This document shows, in pieces, positions 38,544-47,601 of a stretch of DNA of 64,000 nucleotides. Below the pieces are notes generated by a model. That model searched no databases, was not told the DNA's origin, and saw only the letters and a program-made list of their open reading frames with translations. Each line of letters opens with the position of its first letter. Position 1 is the first letter of the stretch. Source of the stretch: Gammaproteobacteria bacterium (GTDB taxonomy: Bacteria > Pseudomonadota > Gammaproteobacteria > Pseudomonadales > Pseudohongiellaceae); NCBI GenBank assembly GCA_002706685.1, contig PALV01000018.1:31144-95143 (forward strand). The letters are read 5' to 3'. The position numbers were made by a program, and so were the translations under genes.

Positions 38544-39746
38544 TCAGGCTGTCGCCTCGATGGGTGGGCGGCGTGGGATGATCTTGCCATTCAGCACTTT
38601 GCCCAGTCTCGTCGGCCGCACCAGCCAGTGGTAACTGATCAGCAGCAATGCGGTTGTCACCAGCAGGATTGCCGGAAACTTAAGGCTCCAGTGCAAGGGC
38701 AGCTGGGCGACTGCAACCTGCAGGACAAACACAATCGGCAAGTGAACCAGATACATCCAGTAAGACGCATCGGCCAGATAGCGCCAGCGCTTGCTTGGCT
38801 GTGAAAGGTAACGCAGTGCCGTGCCAATAAGGCCAAAAGTCCAGAACCACATGGCACTGGTATAACTCAGTATGTACACTGGTCTTTGCCAGGACGCTTC
38901 GCTCACAAAGGGGTTGGGCTCCAGTGATGGAATCACACCCACCAGCAGCAGACTGACAATCGTCATCACAAGTGCCAGAACCAGTTGTGCAGGCCCATTG
39001 CGACGAATTGACTGCAGCAGGTCACTCTGCCGGTCCAGAAACCAGCCCAGTACAAACGCGCCGCCATACCCAACCATGGCGGGCACTTGCGGTGTCAGGC
39101 CGTAGTCAGGGGTAGGCAGACCAAACCAGGCTGGCCAGTTCGGGCTGGTCAGGAATACCAGCGCCAGCGGCAGACCAAACATCACAGGCCCGACAACTGT
39201 TGATGACAGGCCGGCAACCAGCCTGTCGACGAATTTATGCAACCAGGAGCTGTCACCCAGAACGGCAACGAACAGCTGCCGAAGCGCCAGGACAATTACA
39301 TAAAAAATGCACAGATAATACAAAAACCACAGGTGTGTGAGCGGCAAACCCATCGCTGGCGGTTCGGGAGCTTCGGCACCAGCATCACCAAAGGTTCGGA
39401 TGAGACCCCAGACAACTATCACTCCCATCAGAGGTGCCAGAATTACCCAGCCCACCAGCATCGGCAGCGCTATGCGCCGAACCCGGTCGCGGGCGAAGGC
39501 ACTGAATCCGCGTCGATGAAATACTTTGTGCGCGAAAAAACCGGCAATCAGAAAAAACAGCGTCATGCGGAAAATGTGGATGACGTAAAACAGAACACCC
39601 AGAGTGGCACTCTGCGACACATCCATGGCCGGGATGGGAAGAAAGAATGACATCGTTGTATGCAATACGATACCGGCCAGCAGTGCGAATGCGCGAACTG
39701 CATCCAGGGCATGCAGGCGATCTGGTTCAGTGATTTGGACAGCCAC
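38544..39746 (-). CDS. Acyltransferase 3 family membrane protein
   Basis: 400-residue inner-membrane acyltransferase with about 10 helices, similar to OpgC-type proteins. The N-terminal HALDAVRAFALLAGIVLHTTMSF has the conserved His expected for catalysis, and RRGFSAFARDRVRRIALPMLVGW is the family's Arg-rich loop. Members add acyl or succinyl groups to glycans or lipids; the acceptor is unknown. The likely start is GTG 39746, seven bases after GGAGG; no ATG fits. It begins 14 bases after the ABC permease stop and ends the GntR-ABC operon. Confidence 0.85.
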   Translation of the reverse strand: MAVQITEPDRLHALDAVRAFALLAGIVLHTTMSFFLPIPAMDVSQSATLGVLFYVIHIFRMTLFFLIAGFFAHKVFHRRGFSAFARDRVRRIALPMLVGWVILAPLMGVIVVWGLIRTFGDAGAEAPEPPAMGLPLTHLWFLYYLCIFYVIVLALRQLFVAVLGDSSWLHKFVDRLVAGLSSTVVGPVMFGLPLALVFLTSPNWPAWFGLPTPDYGLTPQVPAMVGYGGAFVLGWFLDRQSDLLQSIRRNGPAQLVLALVMTIVSLLLVGVIPSLEPNPFVSEASWQRPVYILSYTSAMWFWTFGLIGTALRYLSQPSKRWRYLADASYWMYLVHLPIVFVLQVAVAQLPLHWSLKFPAILLVTTALLLISYHWLVRPTRLGKVLNGKIIPRRPPIEATA

Positions 39747-39760
39747 AATGGAGCCTCCTG

Positions 39761-40429
39761 TTATATGACATCCTGCTTTTTGTTTTGCGTCACAACGGCT
39801 GCCAGCGGCAGCAAAACACATGCGGCTATTTCCAGCAATACAATCAGTACCACATCTGCCGGCCAGACAATCAGGTCGGCACTCATGCTTTGTGCAATGG
39901 ACGGCATGCGCATCAGCAGATTGATCACCAGCGTGATGCCCATATTGGTCAGAATGATGGTGCTAATCACGATTTTCTCGGAGCTGGTCACCAGCATCAC
40001 GGCCAGAAAAATACAAAAGTTGACGGCAAAGTAGAGTTGCATCGGCAACATAAAAACGATCAGGCCATCAGGCTCTGCTGCAAGCAGCACGATTGCCGCC
40101 AGGGAAGCGGCGGTCAATACAATCCAGGGAATCATAAACAGGAGCAATGACGAGAGTGTCTTGGAAATTGTGTACTGTCTGTGCGAAACCGGCAGGCTCA
40201 GCACAAATAGCTGCACCTGTTTGTCGCGTTCCATCGTCACATTGTACATTCCAATCAGCACACTAAAAGCGACCAGCGTTGTTATGTAAAGCACCGAACT
40301 GATGATAGGCCCGACACTCTCAATGGCAATAGTCGCCAGCGATACCAGACCGGCGAGAATGACGATCGGCACCAGCCGAATCCGCAGGGAAAGATCTTTT
40401 TTAACCAGTTGGACAATTACAGAATTCAT
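39761..40429 (-). CDS. ABC transporter permease
   Basis: 222-residue integral membrane protein with about six helices and no ATPase motif. It starts at a TAATG overlap with the stop of the ATPase gene upstream, so both are made together. Its sequence is typical of short ABC-2-type permeases that pair with YtrB-like ATPases under GntR regulators; the substrate is unknown. It lacks the six conserved residues of nutrient importers, so export is more likely. Confidence 0.82.
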   Translation of the reverse strand: MNSVIVQLVKKDLSLRIRLVPIVILAGLVSLATIAIESVGPIISSVLYITTLVAFSVLIGMYNVTMERDKQVQLFVLSLPVSHRQYTISKTLSSLLLFMIPWIVLTAASLAAIVLLAAEPDGLIVFMLPMQLYFAVNFCIFLAVMLVTSSEKIVISTIILTNMGITLVINLLMRMPSIAQSMSADLIVWPADVVLIVLLEIAACVLLPLAAVVTQNKKQDVI

Positions 40430-41340
40430 TATGCAGTTGCCTCCGGCTTTTCCAGTTCACGCCGTTTGCTCATGACGCTGGCGACAAAAATCTCCTCAAG
40501 ATTCATCCGCTGCACATCCCGGACTACCGCGCCACTGTCCCGATAAGCCTGCTCAAGCGCCGGGCTCCAGTTACCGGTTGTAATGACGGTGCTGCGACCA
40601 CTGGAAACAATGCTTGCCAGACCTGTGTCGGGCGGCAGCTTGGCAGCCTCCGGCACATCAAGCTGGATACGACGCCAGCGTTCCATGAAGGAATCCTTGT
40701 CGCTGGACTCAATCAGATGACCACGGTCAATAAAGGTAATCTGGTCTGAGATCTGCTCAACATCACGGGTATTGTGGGACGAGAAAAGGACCGAGCGGGA
40801 ATCATCAAGCATCACATCGGTCAGTTCAGCCAGTATTTCGTGACGTGCCACGGGATCGAGGCCGGTGGTCGGTTCATCCAGCACCAGCAGTTTTGGGCGT
40901 CGTGACAGTGCCATCAACAGCAGCGCCTTGGTGCGTTCCCCGGTGGACAGATTCTTTATTGGCTGGGCCAGATGAAGATTAAAACGCTTTAACAATTGTT
41001 CAGCGTAGGACTTGTCCCAGTAAGGCACCATGGCGCGAACAAAGTCGATGTGCCAGCCCAGCGTTGCATTGGCGTGCAAACCCATGCCATCGGCCACATA
41101 GGCGATGTCGCGTTTGGCTTCAGCCTGAGCTGCCTTCATGCTTCTGCCAAGCACTGACACACTGCCGGCATCGGGCTGCAACAACCCCATAATCAACCGG
41201 ATGGTAGTCGTTTTGCCTGCACCATTCGGCCCAACAAACCCCATTATCTGCCCTTCTTCCAGAGTGAAAGACAAATTCTGCAGTTCGAAAAACGGGTAAC
41301 GCTTGCCGACCTTTTCCACAGTGATGGCGAGTGAGGTCAT
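40429..41340 (-). CDS. ABC transporter ATP-binding protein
   Basis: 303-residue ATPase. Walker A is GPNGAGKTT (near residue 38), the Q-loop follows in LLQPDAG, the signature is the variant LSTGERTKALLLMAL, Walker B is LLVLDEPTTGLDP and the switch His lies in SSHNTRDVEQI. A C-terminal 90-residue extension, typical of ABC-2 exporters, precedes the stop. The gene overlaps the GntR gene by four bases and the permease gene by one, consistent with one regulated exporter operon. The substrate is not known. Confidence 0.92.
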   Translation of the reverse strand: MTSLAITVEKVGKRYPFFELQNLSFTLEEGQIMGFVGPNGAGKTTTIRLIMGLLQPDAGSVSVLGRSMKAAQAEAKRDIAYVADGMGLHANATLGWHIDFVRAMVPYWDKSYAEQLLKRFNLHLAQPIKNLSTGERTKALLLMALSRRPKLLVLDEPTTGLDPVARHEILAELTDVMLDDSRSVLFSSHNTRDVEQISDQITFIDRGHLIESSDKDSFMERWRRIQLDVPEAAKLPPDTGLASIVSSGRSTVITTGNWSPALEQAYRDSGAVVRDVQRMNLEEIFVASVMSKRRELEKPEATA

Positions 41341-41735
41341 GAGTTTTTCTCCTTGTGCTTTTGCTGCAGCATTTGCAGACGCTGTAGCAACGCCTTGTCA
41401 TCCAGTCCCAGGAGCGCCGCACTGTCGATGGCATCCTGCAAGTGAGAATCCAGGGCCTGCTGCTGCAGTGATGCACCGAGTCCAGGTTTGTCAGAAATGA
41501 ATGAACCCTTACCCTGTCGCGTGACAATGACACCTTCGCGCTCCAGCTCCAGATAGGCACGCTTGACGGTAATCACACTGATGCTGAGTCCGGCTGCCAT
41601 GGCCCGGATTGACGGTATTTCCTGGCCAGGCGCCCAGTCGCCCGCCGCCACGCGATGGCGGATCTGCTCCATGATCTGCAGATACATCGGGCGATGGTCG
41701 GTCTGTGACAGTGATAGCTCGGTGTGCATATTCAT
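41337..41735 (-). CDS. GntR-family (YtrA-type) transcriptional regulator
   Basis: Short GntR regulator, about 132 residues from the ATG at 41735 (41729 also possible). The winged-helix domain runs from PMYLQIMEQIRHRVAAGDWAPGQEIPSIR through VTVKRAYLELEREGVIVTRQGKGSFI; there is only a short C-terminal helix, as in the YtrA group. Such proteins repress the ABC operon they lead and respond to antibiotics or metabolites. It overlaps the ATPase start by four bases. Two direct ATATACA repeats lie at its start and may be its operator. The frame is open to 41771. Confidence 0.88.
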   Translation of the reverse strand: MNMHTELSLSQTDHRPMYLQIMEQIRHRVAAGDWAPGQEIPSIRAMAAGLSISVITVKRAYLELEREGVIVTRQGKGSFISDKPGLGASLQQQALDSHLQDAIDSAALLGLDDKALLQRLQMLQQKHKEKNS

Positions 41736-41752
41736 ATACACACTATATACAG
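41734..41752. promoter_or_regulatory. Candidate GntR operator: direct ATATACA repeats
   Basis: ATATACA occurs at 41734-41740 and again at 41745-41751, 11 bases apart, about one helical turn, right at the start codon of the gntR gene. YtrA-type regulators bind TATA-rich repeats in this position. The minus-strand TGTATATAGTGTGTATA can also be read as an imperfect dyad. No biochemical evidence. Confidence 0.4.
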
Positions 41753-41871
41753 TAGCGATTTTGCCTGTCAATGCCGGCAGTTAACTTTTTTGGCAGGAAC
41801 TGCCTGGAACGAGTGAGGTAAGATGCCAATCAGGGACTGACTGGAAAGGTGAATCTGGAGGATTGATTGTC

Positions 41872-42357
41872 ATGACAGCCAACACACATGAGTATTACCT
41901 GAAAAAAGCCATTGCCCTGGCGGTGGACTCCGTCCAGCGTGGCGGCGGACCCTTTGGTGCAGTCATTGTGCGTGATGGCAAGGTGGTAGCCGAAGCCTGG
42001 AACCAGGTGACGGCCCAGCATGATGCGTCGGCGCACGCGGAAGTTGCGGCCATTCGTAAAGCAGGTGCTGCACTGGGGCGCCATCACCTGGATGACTGTG
42101 TGCTTTATGCCAGTTGCGAGCCCTGTCCGATGTGCCTGGCGACAGCATTATGGGCTCATATTCCCAGAATATACTTCGCGGCACCCCATAGTGAGGCAGC
42201 ACGTGTCGGGTTTGCGGATACGCATATTGCAGAGCAGCTGTATGGGCAGGCGCGACCGGTGGCGCTGACCGAAGGTCTGGTTTCACAGCTTAAGGTGCCG
42301 GATGCAAGCATGCCGTTTGAGGCGTGGCTGGCTCGGGTGGATCGGGTGGAGTATTGA
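41872..42357 (+). CDS. Nucleoside/guanine deaminase (cytidine deaminase fold)
   Basis: 161-residue zinc deaminase. The HAEVAAIRKA motif and the CEPCPMCLAT motif supply the zinc ligands and the catalytic Glu; GGGPFGAVIVRDG is the substrate loop. Length and the tail (VPDASMPFEAWLARVDRVEY) match guanine deaminases of the GuaD type, though tRNA adenosine deaminase-like or other nucleobase specificities are possible. ATG 41872 is preceded by GGAGG. It is the last backbone gene before the array of tRNA-fragment repeats that starts 10 bp downstream. Confidence 0.88.
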   Translation: MTANTHEYYLKKAIALAVDSVQRGGGPFGAVIVRDGKVVAEAWNQVTAQHDASAHAEVAAIRKAGAALGRHHLDDCVLYASCEPCPMCLATALWAHIPRIYFAAPHSEAARVGFADTHIAEQLYGQARPVALTEGLVSQLKVPDASMPFEAWLARVDRVEY

Positions 42358-42366
42358 TTTGGCATC

Positions 42367-42472
42367 TGGCGCACCCGGAGAGATTATTCGGCCCATCCAT
42401 GGGCCTCACCCTTCGGGCTCGCTTCGCGCGTGCAAAATTGCTCCTGGCAATTTTGTCGAACTGGGGAGTTCT
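42367..42472 (-). repeat. T-loop hairpin element, copy 0
   Basis: 106-bp repeat that begins with the reversed tRNA 3' end TGGCGCACCCGGAGAGATT and then, where the tRNA T-loop should be, carries hairpins: GGCCCAT/ATGGGCC, CCCTTCGGG, AAAATTG/CAATTTT and GAACT/AGTTC. It is nearly identical to the copy at 43950 (about three differences) and structurally equal to the one at 58188. Unlike the later copies it is followed by coding-like sequence rather than by a tRNA terminator. Confidence 0.75.
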
Positions 42473-42591
42473 TTCTCGACGGGCGACTGATAAATAAAAA
42501 GGGGGAGTCTAACCCGAATACGCTCATTAAGACCTTGGAGGACTGGAAGGCCATTCTTGTAGTGGTCTAATAAAACCGGACACCATTTAAG

Positions 42592-42607
42592 GTGGTAATA
42601 TTACCAC
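42592..42607. promoter_or_regulatory. Perfect 16-bp palindrome upstream of IS3 orfA
   Basis: GTGGTAATATTACCAC is a full palindrome inside the element, 17 bases ahead of the orfA start. It may be a binding site for the element's own protein or contain part of its promoter; this is inference. Confidence 0.35.
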
Positions 42608-42624
42608 ATTGACAGAGGTGTTCG

Positions 42625-43787
<1,163 letters not shown>

Positions 43788-43949
43788 CCACTACACGTGT
43801 TGGAATGGCTGACGAACCTCCAACGTACTGAAGATGAGCGGCTGATTGTCATTATTGGCGATCTGAGCAGGCTGGTTCACAAGCTCATAGTGAGCATATT
43901 GGTGTTCCCGCCAGGCTTCTAGAGGTCATAAAGGATGGCAAGTATGAAG

Positions 43950-44055
43950 TGGCGCACCCGGAGAGATGATTCGGCCCATCCATGGGCCTCACCCTTCGGG
44001 CTCGCTTCGCTCGTGCAAAATTGTTCCTGGCAATTTTGTCGAACTGGGGAGTTCT
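43950..44055 (-). repeat. T-loop hairpin element, copy 1
   Basis: Near-duplicate of the element at 42367. It opens with the reversed tRNA 3' end, then GGCCCAT-CC-ATGGGCC, a CCCTTCGGG hairpin, AAAATTG/CAATTTT around a 7-base loop, and GAACT-GGGG-AGTTC. It is followed by a tRNA-type terminator and then the tRNA half at 44113. Read on the minus strand the order is tRNA 3' half, terminator, hairpins, second tRNA 3' end. Confidence 0.8.
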
Positions 44056-44078
44056 CACTTAACCAGATACCACAAACA

Positions 44079-44107
44079 AAAAAGGCCCGCATAAAGCGGA
44101 CCTTTTA
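44079..44107 (-). terminator. Terminator behind the tRNA 3' half (minus strand)
   Basis: On the minus strand AAAGGTCCGC pairs with GCGGGCCTTT (one G-T pair in the stem) and is followed by a T run. It sits 5 bases past the tRNA CCA end and looks like the native terminator of the tRNA gene, copied together with it. The same sequence occurs at 58317, where an IS481 element has split it. Confidence 0.8.
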
Positions 44108-44112
44108 TTGTT

Positions 44113-44162
44113 TGGCGCACCCGGAGAGATTCGAACTCCCGACCAAGTGGTTCGAAGCCCCT
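44113..44162 (-). repeat. tRNA 3'-half fragment, probable att core A
   Basis: On the minus strand this is the last 50 bases of a tRNA: anticodon loop CTTCGAA (anticodon UCG, Arg), 3' stem strand CCACT, variable loop, T-arm GGGAG-TTCGAAT-CTCTC, acceptor strand CGGGTGC and GCCA. The 5' anticodon stem strand is mismatched (AGGGG instead of AGTGG), and no D-arm or 5' acceptor strand follows, so it is not a working tRNA gene. Near-identical copies start at 59650 and 63361. Such halves are what tRNA-site integrases leave behind. Confidence 0.85.
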
Positions 44163-44179
44163 GCCAACAAAGCTATATA

Positions 44180-44270
44180 ATTGTTTTTATTAACTTTAAT
44201 AGTGCGTCCGTTGCATGATTTTGCACTATAAAGCACAACAATGCCCAACCAAACCCGCAAAAGTCCCGCA
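44180..44270 (+). repeat. Conserved 91-bp post-core block A with CCCGCA arm repeats
   Basis: Starts 67 bp after the start of core A. It differs from the blocks at 59717 and 63428 at only a few positions, although the cargo beyond is unrelated. It ends with AAACCCGCAAAAGTCCCGCA (44251-44270), a tandem repeat like the integrase arm sites expected in an attachment region. Similarity to the copy at 63428 continues about 90 bp further. The 67-bp gap holds a variable stretch. No gene lies between 44163 and 44385. Confidence 0.75.
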
Positions 44271-44385
44271 AGGACGTAGTGCAGATTACGACGAGGAGGA
44301 TCAATTAATCCGCAAATATACTAAACACCTTAATTGTGATCATAGCTAGGCATAACACCAAGCTTGAGAAGTGACCACTACAAGA

Positions 44386-46575
44386 CTAGTTCGGTAACGC
44401 CAGAGCAATAATTTCCGCAGAGCCACTCCCGCTGACTGCCATCACAATGTACTGCTTGCCATTTTGTGTGTAGGTCATTGGCAGACCCGTTTGTGAGGCG
44501 GGCAGGTCAATCTCCGCAAGAATCTCGCCGGTCTTCTTGTCGTGGGCACGAAACACCGGGTTGCCACCCTGGCCTTCACCGGCAAACAGCAGCGATTTGG
44601 TCACAAGCAGACCCGCACGTGTTGGAATTCCGGTGCGAGGAATCTCTACACCCTGCAGTAGCGGGTGGTCCGCTATACGTGCTGGTGTATCCGCATTGGC
44701 GACAGTCCAGTCAATTTCACCGGTGCTCAGATTCATGGCGGTAATGCGTCCCCATGGCGGCCTAACAATCGGAAGGCCATTGACTGTTGGCGTGCGCGCC
44801 GGACCCTGGATCCAGTCCACAGTAGAGAACTCGGCGCCAGGCACCAGCGACAATACCGCCACATCTGTGCGCGAGGGAATGTATAGCACGCCGGTGTCAG
44901 GATCATAGGCTCCGCCCTCCCAGTTTGAACCACCAAGCGTGCCGGGCAGACTCAGCGTGCCCAGTGTGCCGTCAGCGGCATTGGCAACCGACGGTGGTGC
45001 AAAAAATTCTCCCATGCGATATGGCTTCACCGCTTCACGCGCCTTGGCCAGAATCTCTGGGGTAAAATTCAACAGATCGGCATCACTGATACCTTGACGA
45101 TCGTATGCTGGCGGTTTGGTGGGATGCGGCTGCGTGGCTGCTGTCCACTCACCTGGTACATCCGTCTGTGGCACCGGGCGCTCTTCAATTTCCCAGATCG
45201 GCTCACCAGTAGCGCGATCCAGCACATAGGCAAACGCCTGTTTGGTCAGTTGCACCAACACTTTCCTGCCATCGGGCAGATCCGCCAGAATCGGGGTGGA
45301 TGGCGTGTCGTAGTCCCAGATGTCGTGATGAACAAATTGATAATGCCAGCGGTATTCGCCTGTACGGTAGTCCAGAGCAACAACGGAATTGGTGAACAGA
45401 TTATTGCCCGGACGGTCTCCGCCATAACGGTCGCCTGTTGCCGATTCTGTCGGCAGATAAATCAGGCCCAGCTCAGGGTCGGCTGACATGGCAGACCACA
45501 CACCGCCATTTCCGCTGGTCTGAGCCGAATCATTTAACCAGGTGTCATAACCCATTTCACCGGCGACAGGAATATTGCGGTGCGTCCACAACAGCTCACC
45601 GGAACGCGCATCATAGGCCCTCACATCACCTTTGATATTGTCCGCATGCGGAGGACGCATACTGACCTGGTGTGCAGCACCCACCACCACGACATCCCCC
45701 ACGACGGTCGGCGGAAACGTCAGCGTCACATCCAGATCGTCGCGCACCGGGCTCACACGCAGCCCCTCAGTCAGATCGAGGATGCCCCCATCAGCGAAAC
45801 TCTCCACCAAATCACCGGTTTTGGCATCAAGCGCCGCCATGAAATAACCGGGTGTGACCACAAAGATCACGTTATTCTGGCCATCAGTCCAATAGGCCAC
45901 ACCTTTACCGGAGTTCTTGCGCGGGGAGCTTTCAAAACGCTCGCCTTCCATCGGACGCCACATCCACAGGGTCTGACCAGACTCTGCATCAATGGCCACC
46001 ACGTTACGTGTGGTACCTGCTGTCGCATATAGCACGCCGTCAACCATGATCGGGGAGGTAACATTCAGCCCCTCTGGCCGCGGGCCGAAGTTTTCGGCTT
46101 TCCAGCGCCAGGCAATCTGCAGGTCCTGCACATTGCTGACATTGATCTGTTCCAGCGGGGAATAACGGTTGGCGTTCAGGTCACCATTGATGTTGGCCCA
46201 CGGCATGTAATCGGGCCCCACATCTTCACCACCCTGACGGATGGTGAAACCAGCCAGATCGGTAATGGTCATATTCTCGATGGAGCCTGTGGCGCTGGCC
46301 AATCCCAATACATAGGCGGTCAGATCCAGGTACTGCGCGGGACTCAGCGAGCCGGGTGTCTCCGCCGGCATGGTGCTCATGATCTCCTGATGCAGCTCAT
46401 TGGCCGGACGTCCGATCCAGCTGTTACGGATGCGCATTTCAATGTCCGCCTGTACATGGCAGCGGGCACACTCTGACTGGAACAACGTGGCGCCGCGTTC
46501 GACAGATGCAACTTGCGCATGAGTGTTGACAGCCCAAAAAGCTGACAGCATTACGAATAGCATTCTTATGAACAC
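44386..46575 (-). CDS. PQQ-dependent dehydrogenase with fused N-terminal cytochrome c
   Basis: 729-residue exported quinohaemoprotein. The signal peptide (LSAFWAVNTHAQ) is followed by a class I cytochrome c domain (heme motif CARCH, residues 36-40; likely Met ligand in MSTMPAETPG) and then an eight-bladed PQQ propeller from about residue 125 (INGDLNANRYSPLEQI, TGEYRWHYQFVHHDIWDYD, GSNWEGGAYDPDTGVLYIPS). It is clearly related to the backbone enzyme at 34138, but that one has no haem domain. The start is GTG at 46575 with AAGGAG seven bases upstream. Substrate unknown. Last gene of the chrB-chrA-DUF1259 strand. Confidence 0.9.
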   Translation of the reverse strand: MFIRMLFVMLSAFWAVNTHAQVASVERGATLFQSECARCHVQADIEMRIRNSWIGRPANELHQEIMSTMPAETPGSLSPAQYLDLTAYVLGLASATGSIENMTITDLAGFTIRQGGEDVGPDYMPWANINGDLNANRYSPLEQINVSNVQDLQIAWRWKAENFGPRPEGLNVTSPIMVDGVLYATAGTTRNVVAIDAESGQTLWMWRPMEGERFESSPRKNSGKGVAYWTDGQNNVIFVVTPGYFMAALDAKTGDLVESFADGGILDLTEGLRVSPVRDDLDVTLTFPPTVVGDVVVVGAAHQVSMRPPHADNIKGDVRAYDARSGELLWTHRNIPVAGEMGYDTWLNDSAQTSGNGGVWSAMSADPELGLIYLPTESATGDRYGGDRPGNNLFTNSVVALDYRTGEYRWHYQFVHHDIWDYDTPSTPILADLPDGRKVLVQLTKQAFAYVLDRATGEPIWEIEERPVPQTDVPGEWTAATQPHPTKPPAYDRQGISDADLLNFTPEILAKAREAVKPYRMGEFFAPPSVANAADGTLGTLSLPGTLGGSNWEGGAYDPDTGVLYIPSRTDVAVLSLVPGAEFSTVDWIQGPARTPTVNGLPIVRPPWGRITAMNLSTGEIDWTVANADTPARIADHPLLQGVEIPRTGIPTRAGLLVTKSLLFAGEGQGGNPVFRAHDKKTGEILAEIDLPASQTGLPMTYTQNGKQYIVMAVSGSGSAEIIALALPN

Positions 46576-46604
46576 AGATATTCTCCTTTTGACTAGATGC
46601 GTAC

Positions 46605-47513
46605 TTAGTCCTGAGTATCCAGAGCGGCGCGAATGCCACGTGCCAGAACCTCCGGGCTGTTATTTCCCCAGTAATGAAGAAAATAGTAGGCAGGTGTTTC
46701 GCCTGTCATATGGTTATGCAGCGTGACGACATGGATGCCTGCCTCGCGCAATGCTCTCAGCACAGGCTGTACTTCGTCGGTTGTCATGGCAAAGTCTCCG
46801 GCGACAACCGCGTGATCTGCATTTCCGGCGAAAGCTGCCCATGTGGACAAACCCATGGACGCACCGAACTCTGTGCCATGCATGGTGGCCGTGCGGCCAA
46901 AGGTAAATCTCAGTACCTGTCCGTTGAGGGCACTTTCTGACTCAAGAATGGTTTCTATGGCATCGACGTTATAGCGGCCGGTTATTTCGGGAACCTCACC
47001 AGGGAATCGATTGCCTGGTTCGGGATTTGCTTGCCGAACAGCCGTGATGGCATCCCACATGGCTTTGACGCCGACCGCCAATTGTTCTGCGTCCTGGCCA
47101 TGACCGCCAATGTGCATGAAGTACACAGCAGGCCGGTCAAAAATAAAATGATTATGCAGGCCAGTGATGTCGAGATTGTGAGCGATGGCGGCATCCATTG
47201 CCGGCGTAATTTCGTCTTCGAACACCACGGTATCGCCCATAAGCATCACACCGCCATCTGCAACGTCCTTGAATGCAGCCCAACTGCCCAGGCCAGCCTG
47301 CGTTGGTAACAAAATGCCATCCACGGTAACTGGCACATCATCTCGCGACCATGCAATACGGACGACGCCGTCGTCCTGCACAGTCGCCGACGTGCCTGCT
47401 GCGCGAGAAATGGCATCTGAATCCAGCCCCTCCGCAGCGTCCACCAGCGTCAATGGTATCGCGACTAACACCGCGCAAGTAAAGCTAACTGCTTTCAACA
47501 ATTGTGTTTTCAT
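46605..47513 (-). CDS. DUF1259 (LpqO/LppY-like) exported protein
   Basis: 302-residue exported protein with two DUF1259 repeats: LGSWAAFKDVADGGVMLMGD with LHNHF and FMHIGGHG in the first, LSTWAAFAGNADHAVVAGDF with LHNHMTGETPAYYFLHYWG in the second. The paired His residues hint at metal binding, but no function is established. The signal peptide is VLVAIPLTLVDAAEG. ATG 47513 has GAGGAAACG upstream. It sits between chrA (upstream) and the cytochrome-PQQ dehydrogenase gene (29 bases downstream), all on one strand. Confidence 0.85.
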   Translation of the reverse strand: MKTQLLKAVSFTCAVLVAIPLTLVDAAEGLDSDAISRAAGTSATVQDDGVVRIAWSRDDVPVTVDGILLPTQAGLGSWAAFKDVADGGVMLMGDTVVFEDEITPAMDAAIAHNLDITGLHNHFIFDRPAVYFMHIGGHGQDAEQLAVGVKAMWDAITAVRQANPEPGNRFPGEVPEITGRYNVDAIETILESESALNGQVLRFTFGRTATMHGTEFGASMGLSTWAAFAGNADHAVVAGDFAMTTDEVQPVLRALREAGIHVVTLHNHMTGETPAYYFLHYWGNNSPEVLARGIRAALDTQD

Positions 47514-47601
47514 TTTCGTTTCCTCATCGTGTGCAAATATAACGTTGGATTGTAGAGATTGCTGCCAGAAGGCATACACTCTCCTCGAAAATTTTTTTGT
47601 C

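Noticed and set aside
44113..44162. Complete tRNA-Arg gene at the repeat copies
   Set aside because: Only the anticodon arm to CCA is present in each copy; no D-arm or 5' acceptor strand follows in any of the three.
43935..44180. Plus-strand frame across the hairpin element
   Set aside because: It reads through tRNA-derived repeat, terminator and hairpins, so it is not a protein gene.
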